Made by a program: the position numbers and the translations under genes. From an uncultured Lachnospiraceae bacterium (GTDB lineage Bacteria; Bacillota; Clostridia; Lachnospirales; Lachnospiraceae), in the NCBI GenBank assembly GCA_910577275.1, contig CAJTMW010000006.1:124001-188000 (forward strand): 64,000 nt of DNA, given 5' to 3'. Position 1 is the first letter of the stretch. The number at the start of each line of letters is the position of its first letter. This document shows, in pieces, positions 42,355 to 50,279 of this stretch. The notes under the pieces are model-generated. The model was not told where the DNA came from. It made no database searches and worked only from the letters and a program-made list of their open reading frames with translations.

Positions 42355-43830
42355 TTATTTCTCCTTCCCCTGAAGCATTATCGCCAGTAAAAACTCCTGA
42401 TTTCTGACTTCCCACCTCAGCGTGCCATAATATTTTTCGGCACAGTTTTTCATATTCTTTATACCTAACCCATGGATGGATGAATCCGGCTTTCCGGTAA
42501 TTAAGTTTTTCCCTGTCTCGTCCAGCGTCAGTCTGCCGGAAAAAGCGTTTCGAATTTCAATAAAAAACATATTTTCCTTCCGGTAGGAATCCAGCCGGAT
42601 ATAAGGGTTATCTTCCTTTTCCGAAGCCTCCAGCGCGTTGTCCAGCCCGTTATTCAATAAGATACTGAGGTCAAAGGCGCTGATGCCGATTCCTTCGGGA
42701 AAAATAAAGTTACACTCGAAGGGAATTTCCTGCGCCCTTCGCATCTTACGGCTGATTACCACATCGGTGACAGGATTACCCGTGCTGCACTTCATATCCA
42801 GTTCTTCCATGGAAAGATAGAGTCCGTCCAGATACTTCTGTACCTCTTTTCCATAATCCCCGCAATTCTTTCCGTCATGCTGCAAAAGAATTCCCAAATC
42901 CGCCACGTAGTTTCTCATGTCATGGCGCATTCCGCGGATACCGTCATAGAGGTGCTCCACATCCTTCATATGCTCCTCCATATCATTTATGCGGTTTTGA
43001 TAAATCTCCACCAGCATCTCCCTTTCGCCGCTCTCCACAAGCTTCCGCAGTATCACGGCACTCAGAATGATTGAAAAAATGCATAAACCGGATATCAAAG
43101 GGATGAGCAGGCGGGTCTCGGGGTATCTGTCCATCAGAAACTGATTGTCCATATCCTTATAGGAATACATGATGCTTCGGAGCATGATGCCGATACTCAT
43201 TCCCGTTGCGCTTGGAACCGCAAGAAACAGCTCCTGTACTCTGCTCAGTTCTTTGCTTTCATATATTAAATTTTGTTTTAATATTTTAGTTATATAATAA
43301 AAAGCCAGGCAGAGCAGCGTTTGAAAGGACAAATTCCAGAAAAACTGGTAGATTTCAAATATCGTCCAATAGTTTTGAAGGAAAAATTCATTTCCTTCTG
43401 TCACCTGCTTTGTCAGCATATCAGACATACCGCCAAGCAATGCGACAAACAGCGAATGAAGCGTAAACATAATCAGCTCGTTCAGCGTATATATTGTAAA
43501 AACCGTGTAGCAGATTTTGCTCTTTTTCCCGGAATAAAAATACAGGCTGTAAACCAGCAGCAGGGCGATATTCAAAAGCAGCGGCAGAATGCTTCTTCTG
43601 CTTTCCAGCATCCCTCGTCTGTCCCCGTATAAAAGCAATGTAAAAACCGACAGGTAATTTGCCGCCATATAGAAAGCCATGCTTAAGGCCACATACCCCG
43701 CCGCAATCTGCTTTTCTTTTTTGATAAATCTGCCTTTCACCGAAAGTATGCCGCAAATCACATGAATCATCAGATATCTTCTTAATACGGCACAGAGTAA
43801 ATCCTGAATAAAATAAAGCGGTTCTCTCAA
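42355..43830 (-). CDS. GHKL-type sensor histidine kinase (second)
   Basis: A 491-residue protein from a TTG at 43830, preferred because it follows GGGGG at a normal distance. Seven hydrophobic segments lie in residues of about 10-265. IRGMRHDMRNYVADLG holds the phosphoacceptor His, and LNNGLDNALEASEKE and SSIHGLGIKNMKNCAEKYYG are the N- and G-boxes. Same class as the kinase at 39558. It is 11 nt downstream of a complete LytTR regulator and directly upstream of the FliD-C-like gene. Probable ligand is a peptide or cell-surface state. Confidence 0.85.
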   Translation of the reverse strand: MREPLYFIQDLLCAVLRRYLMIHVICGILSVKGRFIKKEKQIAAGYVALSMAFYMAANYLSVFTLLLYGDRRGMLESRRSILPLLLNIALLLVYSLYFYSGKKSKICYTVFTIYTLNELIMFTLHSLFVALLGGMSDMLTKQVTEGNEFFLQNYWTIFEIYQFFWNLSFQTLLCLAFYYITKILKQNLIYESKELSRVQELFLAVPSATGMSIGIMLRSIMYSYKDMDNQFLMDRYPETRLLIPLISGLCIFSIILSAVILRKLVESGEREMLVEIYQNRINDMEEHMKDVEHLYDGIRGMRHDMRNYVADLGILLQHDGKNCGDYGKEVQKYLDGLYLSMEELDMKCSTGNPVTDVVISRKMRRAQEIPFECNFIFPEGIGISAFDLSILLNNGLDNALEASEKEDNPYIRLDSYRKENMFFIEIRNAFSGRLTLDETGKNLITGKPDSSIHGLGIKNMKNCAEKYYGTLRWEVRNQEFLLAIMLQGKEK

Positions 43831-43841
43831 AATAACCCCCG

Positions 43842-44540
43842 TTATTTTCTGCGCAGGAATTCCATATACGCGGATACGAAAGCGCTGTATTTTTGCTTGG
43901 CCATCAGGATAGCCTCGCCGTTTTTCAGCCAGATGCTTCCTGTATCATAGCTTTTCACCTCGTTTAAGTTTACCAGATATCCCCTGTGGCATCTGAAAAA
44001 CTGCCCGCCCAGTATCTTCTCCAGCTCGCTCATCTTCGCATAATAGGAAATCTGCTCCTCCTTCAAATGCAATACGACTTTTCTCGCGTCATTTTCAGCA
44101 TAGACAATATTTTCCCGGGGGATACTTCTGTAGGTTCCTTTGATTCTGATAACAAGGGGCTCCGTCCCTTTGGCGGAAAGGCACTCGGCCACCGCGTCGT
44201 CCAGTACCCGGAAAAATTTTTCCTCATTGACCGGCTTTAGCAGATATTGGAATGCCTGCACATCAAAAGCGTCAAATACATACTCTTTAAGCGCCGTCAC
44301 AAAAATAATTACCGCCCCGGAGGTTTCCCTAAGCTTCCTTGCCATGTCAATTCCGCTCATATCCTTCAAACCGATATCCAGAAAAAAGATATCGTAGTTT
44401 TTTCCGCATTCAAGCAGTTCCTGTCCGGCTTCAAACACTTCAACCTTATATTCCGTCTGACCTGCAAGTCTCTTTTCTATCAGCTGTTTCAGATAACCGC
44501 CCATGGCCTTTTCATCTTCGCAAACTGCAATCTGAAGCAT
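43842..44540 (-). CDS. LytTR response regulator, intact
   Basis: A 232-residue AgrA/LytR-type regulator. The receiver domain has Asp55 in FFLDIGLKDMSGIDMA and Lys in YLLKPVNEEKF. The LytTR domain starts near residue 135 (IRIKGTYRSIPRENIVYAEN) with FFRCHRGYLVNLNEV. It pairs with the kinase just downstream and forms a three-gene unit with the FliD-C-like protein. It may control that unit and the two genes upstream. It also provides an intact comparison for the split regulator at 40829-41539. Confidence 0.88.
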   Translation of the reverse strand: MLQIAVCEDEKAMGGYLKQLIEKRLAGQTEYKVEVFEAGQELLECGKNYDIFFLDIGLKDMSGIDMARKLRETSGAVIIFVTALKEYVFDAFDVQAFQYLLKPVNEEKFFRVLDDAVAECLSAKGTEPLVIRIKGTYRSIPRENIVYAENDARKVVLHLKEEQISYYAKMSELEKILGGQFFRCHRGYLVNLNEVKSYDTGSIWLKNGEAILMAKQKYSAFVSAYMEFLRRK

Positions 44541-44670
44541 CTATTATCATATCCTTTCCTGTAAACTGCCTGTTGTCCTCGTCATGTCTTATATACTTAT
44601 ATCGGTAAATTTTCGAAAAGGAATATTTCTGTTGTAATAAAAAGGCTCATTTCTGTCATCAAAGCAGATT

Positions 44671-45363
44671 CTACTTTACTTTCTTATCCGCTATCAGCAT
44701 CAGCTTCGCTATCGGCAGCATTGGCGTGGCTCCCTGGAAATCATACATATGTTCATAATCTCCCCTTCGGACTGCGGCCTCCTGATACACATGCTCTAAA
44801 ATTTTCTTTTCAATTGCCATTTCTTCCTGCAGCTTCATATATTTCTTATGCCGCTTTCTGCGCTTTTCCCAGAAGCTTTCCTCCGCTTCCTTTTCATACA
44901 CGGAACGGCCCCTTCCTCCCCGGAAGCCGGTATACCACTTATCGCCCCGGTACTCCTCTCTGGTTGCCCCGAACCGGTGCACGGAAAAGCTCTCGCCGCA
45001 TACCTCCGCCCAGGGGTCGTTCATTCCGAAATTCCGCCGAAGGACGTCAAGCACCCACTTTTCATACTCCTCGTCATTTCGCATTGCCTCAAAACCGGCG
45101 TCCGTAATGTGAACCGCCGCCGACATCATATGCTGGGAAGGGTGGATGGGAATCTGTGAAATTTTCTGATAAATATACTGCTTATATTCCTCCAGGGGCA
45201 TATTTTCTCTGGAAAAGGAAGCCACTCCTCCTTTTTTATCCATTGCCGCCACCATATCTTTAAAATCCATACCTTTTATGGAAGGTTTTCCCGCTTTTTG
45301 GACTTCCAGAACACCGTAATAAGCTCTGACCATATCGTTCACAAAAAAACTGTTGTTTGCCAC
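44671..45363 (-). CDS. Unrecognised protein, cytosolic, basic C-terminal half
   Basis: A 230-residue protein started at GTG 45363, chosen because AAGGAGG lies 8 nt upstream. No known domain was recognised. No signal peptide or membrane segment is seen. Residues of about 60-140 alternate helices with conserved-looking IHPSQHMMSAAVHITDAGFE and DPWAEVCGESFSVHRFG; residues of about 160-205 are strongly charged (FWEKRRKRHKKYMKLQEE) and likely coiled. It follows the Lys/Glu-rich protein at 45471 on the same strand with a 107-nt gap. Its neighbours suggest an assembly or surface-related function, but this is a guess. Confidence 0.65.
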   Translation of the reverse strand: MANNSFFVNDMVRAYYGVLEVQKAGKPSIKGMDFKDMVAAMDKKGGVASFSRENMPLEEYKQYIYQKISQIPIHPSQHMMSAAVHITDAGFEAMRNDEEYEKWVLDVLRRNFGMNDPWAEVCGESFSVHRFGATREEYRGDKWYTGFRGGRGRSVYEKEAEESFWEKRRKRHKKYMKLQEEMAIEKKILEHVYQEAAVRRGDYEHMYDFQGATPMLPIAKLMLIADKKVK

Positions 45364-45470
45364 TCGCACTCCCTCCTTCCCTCTGAATATGTAAAGTCGG
45401 TTCTCAGATTCCAGGCGCCGTCTCTGCGCTGCCGGAACAGCTTCCGGCACGGAAATTTCCTGTAAAGCCC

Positions 45471-46397
45471 CTACACTGATATATCGATACTTACCGCACA
45501 GGCATCTCCCGCTGCTCCGGCTACGGCACCTCCGGCCTCCATGCCTGCGCCGGCAACCGCATACGCCGCTGTCGCGCTGTCCACACCCAATTCCAAATCA
45601 CTTGTTATTAAATCCTCCAGAGCCATATCGCCTGCGATTCCTGACATGCCGAAGTCCTTTATGGATACGGGTTCACCGCCTGCCACGCCTCCGTAGTTGG
45701 CGCCCATTCCCATCCGGCTCTCCTCCACGTCCTTCTTTTCCCTGTTCTTGCGAATCGTTCTGCGCACCTCAAGCTCCCGGCGAAGCCTCTCCTCCAGCTT
45801 CCGCTTCTTTGCTTTCTCGGCATTTTTCCTCTTTTTCTCTATTCCTGCTTCTTCCTTCAGCTTTTTAATCTTTGTCTTGAGCTTTCCAAGCACCTTTTTT
45901 AACTTATTTACTGCAATCTGAACCTCGCCGGACTTCGCCCCGCTTGCCTTTACGGTCCGTATTTTAAACATCAGGCGCACCTGAATCGCCTTGAGCACCG
46001 TCTCCCTCTCCGCGCTTGCAATGGCCATCAAGTCCATAGTGGCGTCATAAAGATTGGTCTGGTTTTCCCTCTGTTCGTTAAGGGAATTTTTCATCGCCTC
46101 GGCCTGCTCAAGAAGCTGCGATACCAGTCCCTGCGTTTCCTCTTCCTTTTCTTCTTCCTTCTTTTTCTGAATGCTCTCTAAAGTAAGAACCGCCGGCTCC
46201 TCCTCCGGGAAGCCTTTGCCTTTCTCCTCCTCCGGTTTTCCGGTTCCGGCTGCGTTTTCCTCAGCCGCCCTTCCGCTACCGGAGACAGGTATCTCGTTTT
46301 TCTCCCCCCTCGCTGCCGGTTCCGCGTTTTGTCCGGCGCTGTTACTGTGTTTATAATAATATGGTGACGAATAGTTTGTGTTTTTCACTGAATACAT
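45471..46397 (-). CDS. Unrecognised Lys/Glu-rich coiled-coil protein
   Basis: A 308-residue protein from ATG 46397 with AGGAGGG 8 nt upstream. Residues 1-80 are polar and low-complexity (Ser, Asn, Gly, Glu). Residues of about 85-225 are helical with long Lys/Arg/Glu heptad runs such as EKKRKNAEKAKKRKLEERLR. The last 75 residues are Gly/Ala-rich (GVAGGEPVSIKDFG, AYAVAGAGMEAGGAVAG). No signal peptide. It may be a scaffold, or a substrate of a non-Sec export route. It lies upstream of the unrecognised gene at 44671 and the LytTR regulator. Confidence 0.65.
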   Translation of the reverse strand: MYSVKNTNYSSPYYYKHSNSAGQNAEPAARGEKNEIPVSGSGRAAEENAAGTGKPEEEKGKGFPEEEPAVLTLESIQKKKEEEKEEETQGLVSQLLEQAEAMKNSLNEQRENQTNLYDATMDLMAIASAERETVLKAIQVRLMFKIRTVKASGAKSGEVQIAVNKLKKVLGKLKTKIKKLKEEAGIEKKRKNAEKAKKRKLEERLRRELEVRRTIRKNREKKDVEESRMGMGANYGGVAGGEPVSIKDFGMSGIAGDMALEDLITSDLELGVDSATAAYAVAGAGMEAGGAVAGAAGDACAVSIDISV

Positions 46398-46418
46398 AAA
46401 AGGCTCCCTCCTTTTTAC

Positions 46419-46459
46419 CAGCAAACGCCGCTGCGCTCCGCGAGTCGGCTTATTGCAAC
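46419..46459 (+). repeat. Dispersed repeat, copy B
   Basis: Contains CAAACGC, GCGAG and CGGCTTATTG blocks. Aligned with 50173-50212 it matches at 30 of 38 positions and nearly all differences are transitions. It lies in the 5' upstream region of the coiled-coil gene. Confidence 0.65.
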
Positions 46460-46564
46460 AAAAGACTTCCTGTCTTATGTTTTATATCGGCTGATAAAGG
46501 AGGGAACCTCATAGCTCCCGGGTCGTTATGGAACAGAATGGTTTATTTATGTAACGGAAAAATT

Positions 46565-46894
46565 TTATACAATTATATCGTGATTTTGTTTATTATACAA
46601 AAAATGTCTAACCTCCATAATCTTATTGGAATCTGTATCCTCTATCACTACATAATAAACAACAAAATTTTTCACATATATACGGTAATAGGGATATCTC
46701 CGTTCTTTTAACGAATGATACGGCTCAAAAGATTCTGCATCAGGTAATCGTTCAAGTATTGCTTTTTCAACCGCGTCCAATAAATCATTTGCCGCCTGTG
46801 GATTTTTTAGTTTCTCGGCGATATACACCACTTTTTCCTCTAATTCTTCATAAAATAGGGGCAGATATCGCAAAGTATATCTTGTATTAGCCAT
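46565..46894 (-). CDS. RelE/ParE-family toxin
   Basis: A 109-residue protein with the RelE/ParE fold: LRYLPLFYEELEEKVVYIAE at the start and YRIYVKNFVVYYVVIEDT then VRHFLYNKQ near the end. It belongs to the ParE-like branch with a Tyr-rich C-terminal sheet; target (gyrase or mRNA) is not decided. Its start overlaps the antitoxin gene by 8 nt. It is expected to be toxic when free and neutralised by the upstream Phd-type protein. Confidence 0.85.
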   Translation of the reverse strand: MANTRYTLRYLPLFYEELEEKVVYIAEKLKNPQAANDLLDAVEKAILERLPDAESFEPYHSLKERRYPYYRIYVKNFVVYYVVIEDTDSNKIMEVRHFLYNKQNHDIIV

Positions 46895-47144
46895 TTATTC
46901 TTTTTCTGATTCCTCCAAAAACCTCATCATGTGTGTAACGCATTTCGTCGCTTTCTGCCGCCAAATCCGCATTATCCAAAGCCGCCTCCACACCGTCCGT
47001 CAGTCTGGAATATGCTTCAAGGCTCAAGACCACCATAGCACCATATCCATTTTTTGTTAAGTAGACAGGCTCACCTCTGTTGACAATTTTTTCGATGTCA
47101 GGAAACTTATTTCTCAAATCAGAAACCGGTTTAATTTGTATCAT
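46887..47144 (-). CDS. Phd/YefM-family antitoxin
   Basis: An 85-residue protein with the Phd/YefM N-terminal DNA-binding fold: IKPVSDLRNKFPDIEKIV and EPVYLTKNGYGAMVVLSLEAY. The acidic C-terminus would wrap the toxin. The ATG has an AAAGGTG site. Upstream (47145-47185), TGATAA occurs three times at short spacing, a possible operator for autorepression by the complex. Confidence 0.87.
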   Translation of the reverse strand: MIQIKPVSDLRNKFPDIEKIVNRGEPVYLTKNGYGAMVVLSLEAYSRLTDGVEAALDNADLAAESDEMRYTHDEVFGGIRKRING

Positions 47145-47340
47145 AGCATCACCTTTATCATTATATTATCATAATTTTATCACTGATTATAGTCTAACTC
47201 AAAACAGATTAGAATACAAGAAATAATTTTTTATTCCCCGCCTTCCTTCCAATGACCCATGCAGACAATCGCCTGCACCTGTCTCGGCGTAACACTGTAC
47301 TGGAAAAAGGACTGGACGTAAATTGTACCGGATGCCAAAA

Positions 47341-47365
47341 GGCAGGAGAATGTTTTTCTCCTGCC
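47341..47365 (-). terminator. Intrinsic terminator of the small leader-like gene
   Basis: GGCAGGAGAA and TTCTCCTGCC form a perfect 10-bp stem with a 5-nt loop, followed on the minus strand by TTTTGG. It begins 9 nt past the gene's stop. Confidence 0.85.
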
Positions 47366-47374
47366 GCACTTTTG

Positions 47375-47593
47375 TTAAAACAGCTTCTTTATGGCGTCCA
47401 CCGCTCCTGCCGCCTTGTCGGCCGTGAGCTTTGCCTTAACGCCGGCAATCACCTGATTGATAACGTCGTCCGGCAAATCCACACCGAGCACACTCTCTAA
47501 TGCCTTTACCGGGTCTTTCTGAAACTGCTCCTGAAAATCCTTGTCCCTGGAAATTTTGTCAACCACCTTTTTAATCTGTTCTTTTATGTCCAT
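47375..47593 (-). CDS. Small acidic-basic protein resembling NHLP/Nif11 leader peptides
   Basis: A 72-residue protein from the ATG at 47593 (AAGGAG 7-8 nt upstream; an ATG 6 nt earlier is too close to it). The pattern DKDFQEQFQKDPVKALESVLG then LPDDVINQV (quoted in part) follows the layout of NHLP-type RiPP leaders, in which a DPxxAL...LG..LP block is typical. The C-terminus is Lys/Ala-rich and ends KKLF, with no Cys, Ser-rich or Thr-rich core. No maturation enzyme is near. It has its own good promoter and a strong terminator, so it is likely an abundant single-gene transcript. Function unknown. Confidence 0.6.
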   Translation of the reverse strand: MDIKEQIKKVVDKISRDKDFQEQFQKDPVKALESVLGVDLPDDVINQVIAGVKAKLTADKAAGAVDAIKKLF

Positions 47594-47622
47594 TTCCATA
47601 CTCCTTTTCTTTTTTTATTTTG

Positions 47623-47652
47623 ATATTAACTTACAGGGCGGCGGGTTGTCAA
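47623..47652 (-). promoter_or_regulatory. Promoter of the small leader-like gene
   Basis: TTGACA (47647-47652) and TAATAT (47623-47628) are 18 nt apart on the minus strand, 29 nt before the start codon. The same 247-nt divergent gap also serves the MFS gene. Confidence 0.6.
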
Positions 47653-47840
47653 TCAAGTTATGGGTAATTACTTTTTCTTACAGAAAAATCCCCCGTTTCT
47701 CCACTTTGTATGATATGATGGACAGTAGAACACGAAGTCAGCATACCGGAGAGTATACGGCAGTTTCAGGATGGTTATGCCGGCAGAATTGCAGTAAGAA
47801 TCCGTACACAAAAGCGCGCATACAGAACAGGAGCCTACTT

Positions 47841-49118
47841 ATGAACAACATCAGCCGTAAAAACTGGATTTTAATCTGGGTACTGGGAATGGCAGGTCAA
47901 ATCTGCTGGAACATTGAAAATTCCTGGTTCAACAACTTTGTATATGACAAAATCGCCCCGGAACCGGCCATCGTTTCCTGGATGGTGGGCGTCAGCGCCG
48001 TGGTATCCACCTTCTGCACCTTTCTGGTGGGAACATGGGGCGACCGCATCGGAAAAAGAAAGCCTTTTATCTGCGTGGGATATATTTTCTGGGGAGTATT
48101 TACCTTCCTTTTCGGCGCAACGGAAATGATTCCCAAGAATCCCCTTTTCATTGCCGCCACGGCGGTGGTACTGGCGGACGCCGTGATGAGCTTTTTCGGC
48201 TCTCTGGGAAACGACGGCGGCTTTTCCCCCTGGACCACCGATATTTCCAACGAACACAACCGCGGAAAGCTGGGCGGCGTACTGGCCGTCATGCCTGTCT
48301 TTGCAACGATTTTCGGTGCGGTGGTATCGGGCTTTTTAATTGAAAAACTGGACTTTTTTGCCTTTTTCGGCCTCATGGGAGCCATCGTGGCTATGATGGG
48401 TTTTCTTGCCCTCTTTACCCTGCAGGATTCCCCCACCCTTGTCCCCAAACGGGATGAAAAGGGCTTCCGGCACCAGTTTCTGTCGGTGTTTAACTGGAAT
48501 ACCATTCGCGAGAATCAGGAGCTTTTCTGGGTATTCGTGGTGATGACGGTGTATTTCATCGGTTTTAACGTTTACTTCCCTTACATCACCATTTATTTTG
48601 TCAATTATCTTGGCTATGATTATGGAATGACAGGTGTTATTCAGGGCGTCGGCCTCTTAAGCGCCGCCCTTTTGACTATTCCCGCCGCAAAATTTATCGA
48701 CAGAGGAAGGATGGCGGCAGTCATCTTTGCCGCCTTAATCTGTAACACCACAGGTCTGGTTCTGGTAAGTATTACCCAGAAGCTGCCGGTACTCCTAATC
48801 GGCGTATTCGGCGCAGGAATCGGTTACATTCTGGTGCTCCAGTCCCTGACCGCATGGATGAAAAACCTGTATCCCGAGGAACAGCGGGGACAGTTTGAAG
48901 GTCTGAAACAGATTTTCTTCGTATGTATCCCGATGATTGTGGGGCCTGCCATAGCGACGCCCATCATTAACCATCTCGGCATTGAAGCGGAGATTAACGG
49001 CGCGGCGGGAATGGTTCCCGCTCCCAGCCTGTTTCTCATCTCCGCAATTTTAACCTTATTTACACTGATACCCTTAAATATCGCCGCAAAATTATGCCGG
49101 AAACGCAACCGGGCATAG
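47841..49118 (+). CDS. MFS sugar transporter, SLC45/GPH-like
   Basis: A 425-residue protein with twelve predicted helices, started at ATG 47841 (AGGAG 7 nt upstream); the frame stays open 300 nt further up but lacks a site there. GTWGDRIGKRKPF is the loop 2-3 motif of MFS and melibiose-type carriers, and FIDRGRMAAV is its counterpart in the second half. The ENSWFNNFVYD start and SLGNDGGFSPWTTDIS stretch fit the sucrose/maltodextrin-type SLC45-like group seen in Clostridia. It is co-transcribed with a DUF2804 gene 26 nt downstream. Substrate unknown. Confidence 0.8.
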   Translation: MNNISRKNWILIWVLGMAGQICWNIENSWFNNFVYDKIAPEPAIVSWMVGVSAVVSTFCTFLVGTWGDRIGKRKPFICVGYIFWGVFTFLFGATEMIPKNPLFIAATAVVLADAVMSFFGSLGNDGGFSPWTTDISNEHNRGKLGGVLAVMPVFATIFGAVVSGFLIEKLDFFAFFGLMGAIVAMMGFLALFTLQDSPTLVPKRDEKGFRHQFLSVFNWNTIRENQELFWVFVVMTVYFIGFNVYFPYITIYFVNYLGYDYGMTGVIQGVGLLSAALLTIPAAKFIDRGRMAAVIFAALICNTTGLVLVSITQKLPVLLIGVFGAGIGYILVLQSLTAWMKNLYPEEQRGQFEGLKQIFFVCIPMIVGPAIATPIINHLGIEAEINGAAGMVPAPSLFLISAILTLFTLIPLNIAAKLCRKRNRA

Positions 49119-49144
49119 TTGCTCAAAAGAACAGGAGGTAAACT

Positions 49145-50173
49145 ATGGAACGAGAACTTTTACAAAGCGGGCCGGTTCTGGACAAAAAAGGCCGACCCTT
49201 TCCCGGATTTTCAAGGAAAAGCACGCTTATCTATCACCGAAACGCCGTCAAGGCTCCACCATGGCGGGTAAAGGAGTGGGATTTTTATCAGATTTCCAAC
49301 GACCATCTCTGCCTGCAGCTCACCATCGGCCACGCTGGTTACGCCGGACAGGTAAGCCTGATGCTGTTTGATTTTCAGAAAGGGAAAAAATATTTTGACC
49401 TCTGCCAGACGATTCCCCTCCCCTTCGGCTCCTTCCATATGCCGGAGAATGCGGAAAAGCCCCATACCCTGACCTATCCCCGTCCGGGCTTTCCAAACGT
49501 GGACAAAAAGGCCGGTGTTTTTATGAACTTTGACGTCACCGCAGGAAGGCGCACCCTGACCTGCCGCTGGCGGGGGCTGGAGGCTGTCATTTACCTCGAG
49601 AGGCAAAATCCTGATTCACTGGTAATCAACCTTCCCTTTGACGAGTACCCGCAGGCCTTTTACTACAACCACAAAATCAACTGCATGACCGCCGAGGGCT
49701 TTGTCCGCACGCCAAAGCATGAGTGGAAATTCGACAAGGAAGATTCCTTCGGTATTCTGGACTGGGGCAGAGGAGTGTGGCCTTTCCATAACGAGTGGTA
49801 TTGGAGCAACGGAAGCGGTTATCTTGACGGGGAGATGTTCGGATTTAACCTGGGATGCGGCTTTGGAAACACGGATACCGCCAGCGAGAATATGCTTTTT
49901 TACAAGGGCAAATCCCATAAGCTGGGAAAGGTCGCTTTTACCCTTGGAAACGATTATATGGAGCCCTGGCATTTCACTGACGAGGAGGGGCGGCTTGATT
50001 TGTGGCTGACTCCCGTTTACGACAGAGAGACAAAAATAAAGCTTCTCTGGGTGGACAACCACTGTCATCAGATGTTCGGAAGCTTTTCCGGCACCGCCGT
50101 ACTGGACGACGGTACTAAGCTTGAGATAAAAGACGTGGTTTCCTTTGCGGAACACGCGGTGAATAACTGGTAA
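49145..50173 (+). CDS. DUF2804 family protein
   Basis: A 342-residue protein with a CAGGAGG site 7 nt before ATG. Recognised from the DUF2804 pattern: KEWDFYQISN early, the NHKINCMTAEG and DWGRGVWPFHNEWYWSNGSG motifs in the middle, and a Trp/His-rich end. The family has a beta-sandwich fold related to lipocalin/hydroxyneurosporene-synthase-like proteins, with no proven activity. It is paired with the MFS carrier, so a role on the imported compound is possible. No signal peptide, so cytosolic. Confidence 0.85.
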   Translation: MERELLQSGPVLDKKGRPFPGFSRKSTLIYHRNAVKAPPWRVKEWDFYQISNDHLCLQLTIGHAGYAGQVSLMLFDFQKGKKYFDLCQTIPLPFGSFHMPENAEKPHTLTYPRPGFPNVDKKAGVFMNFDVTAGRRTLTCRWRGLEAVIYLERQNPDSLVINLPFDEYPQAFYYNHKINCMTAEGFVRTPKHEWKFDKEDSFGILDWGRGVWPFHNEWYWSNGSGYLDGEMFGFNLGCGFGNTDTASENMLFYKGKSHKLGKVAFTLGNDYMEPWHFTDEEGRLDLWLTPVYDRETKIKLLWVDNHCHQMFGSFSGTAVLDDGTKLEIKDVVSFAEHAVNNW

Positions 50174-50212
50174 ACAAACGCTGTCATGCTCTGCGAGCCG
50201 GCTTATTGTAAC
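50173..50212 (+). repeat. Dispersed repeat, copy C
   Basis: Matches 46419-46459 at 30 of 38 positions. It begins at the last base of the DUF2804 stop and ends just before a long hairpin. Confidence 0.65.
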
Positions 50213-50214
50213 CA

Positions 50215-50265
50215 AAAACCGGAAAATCGGAGTCCATTTCAAAACGGATTCCGTTTTCCGGTTTT
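50215..50265. terminator. Bidirectional terminator between DUF2804 and GH125 genes
   Basis: AAAACCGGAAAA and TTTTCCGGTTTT form a perfect 12-bp stem, extended inward by CGGAGTCC with GGATTCCG (one G-T pair) after a single bulged T, around a 10-nt loop. The A-rich and T-rich ends give a U-tract on both strands. The two genes converge here. Confidence 0.85.
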
Positions 50266-50279
50266 AAATATTCTGTCTT

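Noticed and set aside
39558..44540. Complete agrBDCA quorum-sensing locus
   Set aside because: Kinases and regulators are present, but no AgrB peptidase or AgrD-type peptide gene was found between or beside them.
44671..45450. Longer start at 45450 for the unrecognised 230-residue protein
   Set aside because: The GTG at 45450 lacks a Shine-Dalgarno sequence, whereas AAGGAGG lies 8 nt before GTG 45363.
46463..46564. Riboswitch-like region with GGGA/TCCC pairing before the toxin gene's 3' end
   Set aside because: Pairing is short and no known riboswitch core was recognised.
47541..47840. N-terminal extension of the MFS carrier
   Set aside because: The frame is open but crosses the divergent promoter region and lacks a ribosome site; ATG 47841 has one and begins at the expected membrane helix.
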